From UBA4661 sp002405405 (GTDB taxonomy: Bacteria; Bacteroidota; Ignavibacteria; Kapaibacteriales; UBA4661): a DNA stretch of 28,405 nt. The DNA is taken from assembly GCA_036847245.1 (NCBI GenBank), contig DAIUAL010000013.1:1-28405 (forward strand). The letters are read 5' to 3'. How positions within the stretch are numbered: position 1 is the stretch's first letter; every line of letters starts with the position of its first letter. Position numbers and translations under genes: made by a program. The notes beneath the pieces were generated by a model. That model saw nothing but the letters and a program-made list of their open reading frames with translations, ran no database searches and was not told where the DNA came from. Of this stretch, positions 16,284-23,689 are shown piece by piece.

Positions 16284-17837
16284 ATGTCCATACTCCAAGA
16301 ACGTTTTGAGCAACTCCATGCACTTCGCGAACAAGCACAAGTAGGTGGTGGAAAAGACCGTATTGCCCAACAGCACAAACGTGGCAAAATGACTGCCCGC
16401 GAGAGATTAGACATTCTCCTTGATGAAGGTTCATTTGTTGAAATTGACATGTTTGTACGCCATCATACGACAGGATTTGGTTTAGAAAACAATCGCCCAC
16501 TTGGCGATGGTGTCGTAACAGGTACGGGTACAATTGATGGACGAACAGTCTGTGTCTTTTCACAAGATTTTACTGTGTATGGCGGATCACTTTCGCATGC
16601 TTATGCTCAAAAAATTTGCAAAATCATGGATTTGGCAATAAAAATCGGTGCACCTGTTATCGGTTTAAATGACTCAGGCGGTGCACGGATTCAAGAGGGT
16701 GTAATGTCGCTCGGCGGCTATGCCGATATTTTCTTACGCAACACGATGGCAAGCGGCGTCATCCCTCAAATCTCTGTTATTTTGGGTCCATGTGCAGGCG
16801 GTGCTGTGTACTCTCCGGCAATTACCGATTACATTTTCATGGTACGTGGTACGTCGTACATGTTTGTTACCGGACCTAATGTTGTAAAAACAGTAACACA
16901 CGAAGAAGTGACGTTTGATGAACTTGGCGGTGCCGATACCCATGCCGGCAAATCCGGTGTAGCACACTTTGCTTTCGACAACGAAGTTGAATGTTTGATG
17001 CAAGTGCGTAAAATGATGCGGTACATTCCCTCCAACAATCGCGATGTGCTTCATCGCATTCCAACCAGTGACTCCCCTACGCGGTCTTGCCTGAAACTAG
17101 ATACTATCGTTCCTGATAGTGCCAATAAACCCTACGACATCAAAGATGTCATTCGTGAAGTCATGGATGAAGCTGACTTCTTCGAGGTTCATGCAGACTA
17201 TGCATCAAATCTTGTTGTAGGTTTTGCTACATTGGACGGTCGCCCGGTGGGTATTGTTGCCAACCAACCTGCATCACTCGCGGGAGTGCTCGACCTCAAT
17301 GCTTCGATTAAAGGGGCGCGCTTTGTTCGTTTTTGCGATGCGTTCAATATCCCATTAGTTGTATTTGAAGATGTTCCCGGTTTTTTACCCGGCACTGACC
17401 AAGAATGGCGTGGCATCATTCGTCATGGTGCAAAACTCCTCTATGCCTTCTGCGAGGCAACCGTTCCGAAAGTTACTGTCATCACTCGCAAAGCATACGG
17501 CGGTGCTTATGACGTGATGAATTCCAAACATGTTCGAGGCGACTTTGTTTTTGCTTGGCCATCTGCTGAAATTGCCGTGATGGGTGCAAAGGGCGCAGTG
17601 GAGATTCTCTACCGTGATGACATCAAAAAATCTGCCGATCCCGCAAGTGCACAATTACAATACGAGGCAGAGTATAATCAACGCTTTGCTAATCCGTACA
17701 ACGCAGCAGAATACGGCTATATTGACGATGTCATTCTACCGCGCGATACTCGTAAACGACTGATTCATGCACTTCATGTCCTCGAAACAAAGGTTGATTC
17801 CAATCCCAAGAAAAAGCATGGGAATATCCCTTTGTAA
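16284..17837 (+). CDS. pccB: Acyl-CoA carboxylase, carboxyltransferase subunit (propionyl-CoA type)
   Basis: 517 residues, the normal length of biotin-dependent carboxyltransferase beta subunits. N-terminal half: GKMTARERLDILLDEGSF, the oxyanion-hole segments SGGARIQEG (131-139) and GPCAGGAVYSP (168-178); C-terminal half: PASLAGVLD, the VPGFLPG loop, and GGAYDVMNSKHV (about 406-417). It moves the carboxyl group from carboxybiotin to an acyl-CoA, most likely propionyl-CoA, feeding methylmalonyl-CoA and the TCA cycle; methylmalonyl-CoA decarboxylase alpha is an alternative because the family is shared. No biotin carboxylase or biotin carrier gene is in the window. A possible Bacteroidota-type promoter (TTG at 16191, TATCTTTA at 16211) precedes it. 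An adenylate cyclase starts shortly after its stop. Confidence 0.92.
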   Translation: MSILQERFEQLHALREQAQVGGGKDRIAQQHKRGKMTARERLDILLDEGSFVEIDMFVRHHTTGFGLENNRPLGDGVVTGTGTIDGRTVCVFSQDFTVYGGSLSHAYAQKICKIMDLAIKIGAPVIGLNDSGGARIQEGVMSLGGYADIFLRNTMASGVIPQISVILGPCAGGAVYSPAITDYIFMVRGTSYMFVTGPNVVKTVTHEEVTFDELGGADTHAGKSGVAHFAFDNEVECLMQVRKMMRYIPSNNRDVLHRIPTSDSPTRSCLKLDTIVPDSANKPYDIKDVIREVMDEADFFEVHADYASNLVVGFATLDGRPVGIVANQPASLAGVLDLNASIKGARFVRFCDAFNIPLVVFEDVPGFLPGTDQEWRGIIRHGAKLLYAFCEATVPKVTVITRKAYGGAYDVMNSKHVRGDFVFAWPSAEIAVMGAKGAVEILYRDDIKKSADPASAQLQYEAEYNQRFANPYNAAEYGYIDDVILPRDTRKRLIHALHVLETKVDSNPKKKHGNIPL

Positions 17838-17898
17838 GTAGATCATGCTCTATGCTGCGTGGAGTATTTTGTGCAGCGTATTCATCAAAACAATACCT

Positions 17899-19437
17899 AT
17901 GGCATCACAGACATCACAAGAAGATTTTTTCCGTCGAACTCGGTGGGTAGAAAATCTTCATTTAGGTCCCATTCCTGAAGAATATCGCTACGACTATGCC
18001 CGTGCAATGTTCACTGAGAGTTTTCGGCGAATGGTGACCGGCTTCAAAGTAGCAACCATTGTTATGGGTGTACTTATTCTTTTGATCGATATACTCGAAA
18101 TTGTACCTATATCTTCTGTCTATACAACCACCGCTGTCAGTGTCCATCTATCACTTTTTGGCATTCTACTACTTGGTTATGTGATCGGTCGGCGTATCGA
18201 CCCCGATGCACCCGATACAAAAATTTCGACCCTGATGATTTGGGGAAGTGTCTTTCGTAGTGCGGTTACAATTGCTATGTATTTCTTGCTCTATTTTATC
18301 GGACTAAGCGGTGGTAGTATTATTGGCGCCTATGCTGTATTTCTCGCGCTTATCACTGCAGGACTATATACAGATTTGAATTATGCCCTTGTGCTTGCTC
18401 TCCTGAACGCTATTGCTTATACAGGCGTAGTAGTTGCTTCAGTGAGTAATATGGGACATGCTATAGAAGAATTAATCCCCGGCTATGCTCTGCTCTTGAT
18501 TGCAGTATCCTCATCCGACATCTTGCTTCGCGGGATGCAAAATGAATACGCTGCACGAAAACAAGTGGAAAAAGAGCGTGAAAAAGCACAGGAACTCAAT
18601 CATCAACTTGGTGATGCGAATGAAGAAATCCAACGCCAATTGGATATGCTGAATTCGCAAGCTCAAGAAATCGAACTTTCCAATACTACACTTCAGCAGA
18701 AAGCATTGGAATTAGAGCAAGAACGCAATATGCTTGAGCGCGCCAATCAAGAACTCGATATTGAGCGCGACAAAGCTGATGGCTTATTGTTAAATATCCT
18801 TCCGCAAGAAATTGCTACCCGATTAAAATCGGGCGAACAACGTATTGCTGAACGCTTTGACTGTGTGTCTGTCATGTTTGCAGATATTGTCGGGTTTACG
18901 CCGATTGCTAACAGTAAAACACCTGAAGAGTTGGTCCATCTCCTCGATCAAATTTTCTCCATCTTTGATCGTATAGCCGGTGAACATGGCTTAGAAAAAA
19001 TCAAAACTATTGGCGATGCTTATATGGTGGTTGGTGGCTTACCAACACCCCGCGAAGATCATGCGTATCGTACAGCACAAGCTGCACTTGCTATGCTGGA
19101 GGCAATGGCACCTTTTGCTCCTCTTATTCGTTTGCGCATTGGCATTCATGCAGGGCAGGTTGTTGCCGGTGTCATCGGCAAGAAAAAATTCGCCTATGAC
19201 CTATGGGGCGATGCCGTCAACGTAGCTTCAAGGATGGAGTCGCACGGTGCACCGGGGCATGTGCATATCTCGCATGAGTTTTTTGAAGCACTCCGCCCCC
19301 ATGCTCCGATGGCAGATATTGAACCTCGCGGCGACATTGAAATTAAAGGTAAGGGTATCATGGCAACATACTTTCTGCATTCACTTGCCATGACAGACGA
19401 GCATATTTCAGACATTTTTTGTAATATTCAATCATAG
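17899..19437 (+). CDS. Membrane-bound class III adenylate cyclase
   Basis: 512 residues from ATG 17899; ATG 17845, 7 nt after the pccB stop, would add 18 hydrophobic residues. A ~45-residue cytoplasmic start, six predicted membrane helices at about 45-212 (sensor domain not recognised), a coiled coil at about 220-295, then the cyclase domain 315-490. Catalytic residues are complete: metal Asp329 (FADIVGFT) and Asp373 (TIGDAYM), adenine-binding Lys369 (EKIKTIGD) and Asp434 (AYDLWGD), transition-state Asn441 and Arg445 (NVASRM). Lys/Asp at the base-selecting positions indicates ATP rather than GTP. The coiled coil is shared with the kinase and the second cyclase downstream. Stop is TAG at 19435, the only gene here ending in TAG, followed in frame by another TAG after three codons. 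Confidence 0.88.
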   Translation: MASQTSQEDFFRRTRWVENLHLGPIPEEYRYDYARAMFTESFRRMVTGFKVATIVMGVLILLIDILEIVPISSVYTTTAVSVHLSLFGILLLGYVIGRRIDPDAPDTKISTLMIWGSVFRSAVTIAMYFLLYFIGLSGGSIIGAYAVFLALITAGLYTDLNYALVLALLNAIAYTGVVVASVSNMGHAIEELIPGYALLLIAVSSSDILLRGMQNEYAARKQVEKEREKAQELNHQLGDANEEIQRQLDMLNSQAQEIELSNTTLQQKALELEQERNMLERANQELDIERDKADGLLLNILPQEIATRLKSGEQRIAERFDCVSVMFADIVGFTPIANSKTPEELVHLLDQIFSIFDRIAGEHGLEKIKTIGDAYMVVGGLPTPREDHAYRTAQAALAMLEAMAPFAPLIRLRIGIHAGQVVAGVIGKKKFAYDLWGDAVNVASRMESHGAPGHVHISHEFFEALRPHAPMADIEPRGDIEIKGKGIMATYFLHSLAMTDEHISDIFCNIQS

Positions 19438-19582
19438 TGGAACATGTAGGTATACAGGTGTATTGTCCGTGCTTGTGTAGTCTGATACTCTCCATGACTC
19501 TCGTTTGGCATAATACTTTTTATTCCTCGCAGCGCATATTGTGCGTATGTTTGTTGAGCGATTTTTATATACTGCTTTGTAA

Positions 19583-22132
19583 TTGGTATTGCTATATCTT
19601 CTTTCCATATCCTCTGCGCAAGTATTCTGTATCACCTCTGGATCGCAACACCTCCATAGGCGACACTACTATCGTCGTACGATCAAAGGTCGTTGCATTA
19701 ATCTTATTGCGTTATGTTTCTTCTTGTGGGCGACAGCTCAAACACTATTTGCCCAGCAAGCCAAGCAAGCAACTCGTACAGACAGTCTCAAGCATGCACT
19801 GCAATCATACATCATGACTGGTCCTGTCTCACAACGTGATACCGCTCTCATTCGATTACTGACACGATATGCTGAAGAAATCATTTATGTAAACTCTGAC
19901 GAAGCACTTACCCATACTCGCAAAGCCAATGAGATGGCACACCAAATTACCGACTATCGGGGGATCTGTGACGCTCTGCACATACAGGGTATCTATCATG
20001 AAGTTAAAGGACAATTTGATTCTGCATTGACATATAATCGACGTGCTGAAACTGCCGCACGGAAAATCAATTACATCGCAGGCATTGCAAAAACAACACG
20101 ATCAACCGGTGTGGTATATTTCTACCAAGGCAAATACGATGATGCTCTTGAACAGTATCGCTCTGCATTACAACTCGACGAGCAACTTGCCAGCATTGAC
20201 GGACAAGCAAAAAGCCTTTCCAATATTGGCACCATCTATGGCGTACAACAACAGTATGATATGGCTCTCGTGTACTTCAAAAAAGCATTGATCTTTGATG
20301 AGCAAACATCCGACAAGCGAGGCATTTCATATACGCTTAACAATATCGGCAATGCTTATATGCTGAGGAAGCAATATGACTCTGCCCTACCATACTTCCA
20401 ACGTAGCAGGGAATTGCGCGCCGAGGTCGGCGATAAACGAGGGCTAGGTAATTCGCTAAATAGTATTGGCACCATCTATCGTGAAACGGGCAACTATGCC
20501 GAAGCATTTTCTATGTACGAAAAGGCATTGGCACTGCGTGTCGAAGCCGGGGATAAACGAGGCATTGCGAATGTTAATAACAATATAGCTCGCCTTTATC
20601 AGATACAACGTCATTATGATCAGGCACGTGAGTATGCGTCTAAAGCTCTCTTTGTTGCTCGCGCAATCAGCGCACGACCTGAAATGCAAATCGCCTATCT
20701 TACCCTTGCCGACTCTCATCAGTCTGAAGGGAAAACTGATTCTTCCTATTTTTACTTTCGCAAACATGCTGCACTGAAAGATTCTTTATCCGTATCAGAA
20801 AATCTTGACAAGTATACCAAACTGCGTTCGCAATATGATACCGAAAAACAACGTCGTCAAATCGAAGTACTAGAAAAAGAAAAATTCGCACAAGCACTTG
20901 AGCTTGAACGCCAAAATGCCGAACTTTTATTACAACAAGCGAAAGCAGAAAGTGGCGAGCAAGCACTTATTCTTGCCAATACTCAACGAGATGTATCGCG
21001 ATTACAGCTTCTTAAACAACAAGCAGATCTTGAAAAATCGCGACAGCAGGAAAGAGAGCGTACTCAACAGCTTGCGCTTCAAGCTCTTGAATTAGAACGC
21101 CAAACACTCTCTCGTAATCTTTTAATCACCGGAAGTTTTGTTTTACTGTTAATTGTTGGTGGAATTGCGTATCGATTTCGCCTTAAACATCAGTCAGAAG
21201 CACGATTGCGCGAGACGAATATAAAACTACACGAAGCCAATGAGGAGATACAACGTCAGATGCTCATCCAAGATGCTCAATCGCGTGAGATTGAACTTGC
21301 TAACGCGCTATTGCAAGAAAAAAATGAGCAGCTCAAACATATCAATCTTGAAAAAAATGAATTTCTAGGCATTGTCGCACATGACCTTAAGAATCCTCTC
21401 ACTTCGATATCGCTGACTTCGGAAACATTGTGGATGAATCTGCAGAAAGCACCAATATTGCCTCAACAAAAAGAAAAGTTCGGACTACAATTGCAAAGCA
21501 TTGCCAATCAAGCTGAACGAATGACAACGATTATTACACAACTTCTTGATGTCAATCGCATCGAAACAAAAGGCTTCCAACTTTTTCTTCAACCCATTAA
21601 TCCACAAGATATTTTCCATCAAGCCATCGCAGATTACCATGATTCTGCTCGTGCAAAGGGCATTACCCTGTGTACAGAAATTCCTCCTGATCTACAGGCA
21701 GAACCTGAGAGTGCCTTTGTTATTGCCGATATTCTCTTGCTTACAGAGATTTGCTCTAATCTTCTTTCTAATGCAGTTAAATATTCACCTCACCATACAA
21801 CAGTTACCCTACGACTCAGAGCATTGACTGAGACTATTCGCATAGAAATTGCCGACCAAGGTCAAGGATTAACTGAAGATGACAAACAAAAACTCTATGG
21901 TAAATTCGCACGACTTTCAGCTCAACCTACGGGAGGTGAATCGGCGACAGGTTTGGGTTTGTCGATTGTAAAAAAAATGGTTACGGCAATGCATGGCACA
22001 ATTCATGCAGAAAGTCCGGGCAAACATCAGGGCGCTACATTTATAGTAGAATTGCCTCGAGCTACTTCTGCTCAGATCCCACAAGAAAAATATGTCCAAC
22101 AAAAACACTCAGAATCAGAACATACTCTATAA
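19583..22132 (+). CDS. TPR-repeat sensor histidine kinase
   Basis: 849 residues from the TTG at 19583, directly after an in-frame TAA. A signal-like segment (LIALCFFLWATAQTLFAQ, about 42-59) suggests the real start is near codon 38, but no ATG, GTG or TTG exists there; TTG 19583 or 19589, or a rare AUC/AUU codon, must serve. Then 6-7 tetratricopeptide repeats at about 110-395 (for example NIGTIYGVQQQYDMALVYFK), a coiled coil, one membrane helix at about 512-532, a cytoplasmic coiled coil with EANEEIQRQ, and the kinase core: H-box AHDLKNPL (His600), N-box EICSNLLSNAVKYSP, G1 ADQGQGL and G2 GLGLSIVKK. TPRs are extracytoplasmic, so it probably senses a protein or peptide partner outside. No cognate regulator is adjacent. 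Flanked by two cyclases, same strand. Confidence 0.85.
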   Translation: MVLLYLLSISSAQVFCITSGSQHLHRRHYYRRTIKGRCINLIALCFFLWATAQTLFAQQAKQATRTDSLKHALQSYIMTGPVSQRDTALIRLLTRYAEEIIYVNSDEALTHTRKANEMAHQITDYRGICDALHIQGIYHEVKGQFDSALTYNRRAETAARKINYIAGIAKTTRSTGVVYFYQGKYDDALEQYRSALQLDEQLASIDGQAKSLSNIGTIYGVQQQYDMALVYFKKALIFDEQTSDKRGISYTLNNIGNAYMLRKQYDSALPYFQRSRELRAEVGDKRGLGNSLNSIGTIYRETGNYAEAFSMYEKALALRVEAGDKRGIANVNNNIARLYQIQRHYDQAREYASKALFVARAISARPEMQIAYLTLADSHQSEGKTDSSYFYFRKHAALKDSLSVSENLDKYTKLRSQYDTEKQRRQIEVLEKEKFAQALELERQNAELLLQQAKAESGEQALILANTQRDVSRLQLLKQQADLEKSRQQERERTQQLALQALELERQTLSRNLLITGSFVLLLIVGGIAYRFRLKHQSEARLRETNIKLHEANEEIQRQMLIQDAQSREIELANALLQEKNEQLKHINLEKNEFLGIVAHDLKNPLTSISLTSETLWMNLQKAPILPQQKEKFGLQLQSIANQAERMTTIITQLLDVNRIETKGFQLFLQPINPQDIFHQAIADYHDSARAKGITLCTEIPPDLQAEPESAFVIADILLLTEICSNLLSNAVKYSPHHTTVTLRLRALTETIRIEIADQGQGLTEDDKQKLYGKFARLSAQPTGGESATGLGLSIVKKMVTAMHGTIHAESPGKHQGATFIVELPRATSAQIPQEKYVQQKHSESEHTL

Positions 22133-22193
22133 TTCTTTTGTGTTTTTCACTTCGATGATCGTCATAATCATTTTTTAGTATCCCCATAACGTA

Positions 22194-22793
22194 ATGCCGA
22201 TTCCCTTACGTACCTTTCCTTTTCTTCCTGCTCTTTGGCGACAAGCACAACAAAATGCGTGTGGTCTGGCACAACGCAACTATCCCTCCCGAATTGTTGG
22301 CTTTCTTTTCTTGAGTGCACTTTCTCTCGAAACATACTATATCTACCACTCAACATTATCCTTGTTGGTTGCCGGTATTTTCTTGCTTTTCTGGCCTCAT
22401 CTTGCATTTTTTGGGGCTTCACGCTCACGTAACACGAGCAAGAGATATGAATATTTTAATATTTATATCGATTCTGCTCTGGGCGGATGCTTGATTGCCC
22501 TTTTCAATTTTTCTGTCCTTGAAATGCAAGCAATTCTGTTCTCACTTTGTGCTAATAATATGTCACTGGGGGGTGCAAGGTTATTTCTGCGAGGTTTGGT
22601 GGCTATTGTTGCCGGCATAGCGAGTGGACTCATTGTTACAAACATGAAATTTGTCCCTTTTGCAGGCATACCAACAGCTGCTACAGCAGTCATCTTCGTT
22701 TTTCTCTATGTTACGGTAACCAACTTTATCTACTACAAGCGAGCTCAAAGTCTTATTCAACAAAAAATAGAGTTAGAGATTTTAAATGGATAG
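22194..22793 (+). CDS. MASE2 membrane sensor half of a split adenylate cyclase
   Basis: 199 residues, ending at an in-frame TAG (22791-22793). It matches the MASE2 membrane sensor domain: FWPHLAF, IYIDSALGGCLIALFNF and LCANNMSLGGARLFLRGL align with the WPHLAW, TDAVLAG and GAGGPRLF phrases of MASE2 diguanylate cyclases such as E. coli DgcC. Five or six membrane helices lie between residues 30 and 180, followed by the start of a coiled coil (KRAQSLIQQKIELEILNG). In the same frame the protein continues after the TAG as LNQQRHILSEQ into the coiled coil and cyclase domain, so 22194-23594 is one gene of about 467 codons. Alone, this half has no output domain. Confidence 0.8.
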   Translation: MPIPLRTFPFLPALWRQAQQNACGLAQRNYPSRIVGFLFLSALSLETYYIYHSTLSLLVAGIFLLFWPHLAFFGASRSRNTSKRYEYFNIYIDSALGGCLIALFNFSVLEMQAILFSLCANNMSLGGARLFLRGLVAIVAGIASGLIVTNMKFVPFAGIPTAATAVIFVFLYVTVTNFIYYKRAQSLIQQKIELEILNG

Positions 22794-22871
22794 CTCAATC
22801 AACAGCGCCATATCCTCAGCGAACAAGCTGTAGAAATTGAAATTGCCAACACAACACTACAAGAAACAAAC

Positions 22872-23594
22872 TTGTTGTTAGAAAAAGAACGTACAGAGCT
22901 TGAAGAAGCAAATCAAATGCTCGATGAACAAAAAGAACGTACAGATGCACTCATTTTGAACATTCTGCCTAACGATATTGCCGAACGACTAAAAACAGGA
23001 GAAACTGTCATTGCCGATAGTTACGATGCGGTGTCGGTACTCTTTGCCGATATTGTTGGCTTTACCACGCTGTCGGCACGTGTTACTCCCGAAGAGTTAG
23101 TGCAAACACTTGATATGATTTTTCGACTGCTTGATAGCATTGCCGAACGCTATGGTGTTGAAAAAATCAAAACTATCGGCGATTGCTATATGGCGGTCAC
23201 CGGCGCACCAACACCAACAGAAGACCATGCCTTACGTTTGGCGCAATTTGCTCTCGAAGCACAACTACTCATTCGTGCCCTTACCATCCAAGACGGTTCA
23301 CCGATTCATATGCGTATCGGCATCCATACAGGCAAAGTGGTAGCAGGTATTATCGGTAAGCGCAAAGCAGCGTATGATTTGTGGGGCGATGCCGTCAATA
23401 CCGCTTCACGCATGGAATCGCATGGTGAAGCAGGACGTATTCATGTGTCGGCAGATTTTGCTCATGCTCTGCAAGCATTCGCTCATCCCGATGTACAATC
23501 CTTTACTCTTGTTCCTCGTGGCGATATTGCCATCAAGGGCAAAGGCAACATGAAAACCTATTTTTTAGAGTCTGCAACTTCTCTGTCCGAGTAA
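22872..23594 (+). CDS. Adenylate cyclase catalytic half, after the in-frame TAG
   Basis: 240 residues from a TTG at 22872; the frame is open from 22794. A coiled coil (1-28) and a complete class III cyclase domain: metal Asp60 (FADIVGFT) and Asp104 (TIGDCYM), adenine-selecting Lys100 and Asp169 (AYDLWGD), Asn176 and Arg180 (NTASRM). It is close to the cyclase at 17899-19437 over this domain (WGDAVN-ASRMESHG, PRGDI-IKGKG and others). Without the upstream MASE2 half it would be a soluble cyclase started from a weak TTG; more likely it is the 3' part of one membrane cyclase interrupted by TAG. The catalytic residues show no decay, arguing the mutation is recent, tolerated, or an error. Ends in TAA before a bidirectional terminator. 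Confidence 0.82.
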   Translation: MLLEKERTELEEANQMLDEQKERTDALILNILPNDIAERLKTGETVIADSYDAVSVLFADIVGFTTLSARVTPEELVQTLDMIFRLLDSIAERYGVEKIKTIGDCYMAVTGAPTPTEDHALRLAQFALEAQLLIRALTIQDGSPIHMRIGIHTGKVVAGIIGKRKAAYDLWGDAVNTASRMESHGEAGRIHVSADFAHALQAFAHPDVQSFTLVPRGDIAIKGKGNMKTYFLESATSLSE

Positions 23595-23619
23595 ATCATC
23601 TGCTTTTTCTCCCAACAGA

Positions 23620-23650
23620 AAACCCCGTGAATTCTCTTTCGACGGGGTTT
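23620..23650. terminator. Bidirectional intrinsic terminator
   Basis: Perfect 9-bp arms AAACCCCGT / ACGGGGTTT with a 13-nt loop, T-rich on the plus strand (TTTCTTTG) and preceded by AAA on the other, so it works both ways between the convergent cyclase and DUF1501 genes. Confidence 0.85.
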
Positions 23651-23689
23651 CTTTGTATAGTATTTAATTCTCTTCCTTACTCTTTACTC

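Noticed and set aside
19700..19760. Frameshift at the kinase start (an ATG exists in another frame)
   Set aside because: That frame does not encode the TPR protein and the signal segment reads correctly in the kinase frame.
19437..19817. 126-codon plus-strand open frame between cyclase and kinase
   Set aside because: Overlaps the kinase start in another frame, Cys/Leu-rich without domain; translation of leader sequence.
3979..22793. Pyrrolysine as the reason for the two TAGs
   Set aside because: Neither protein is a methylamine methyltransferase and no pyl gene or downstream element is in the window.
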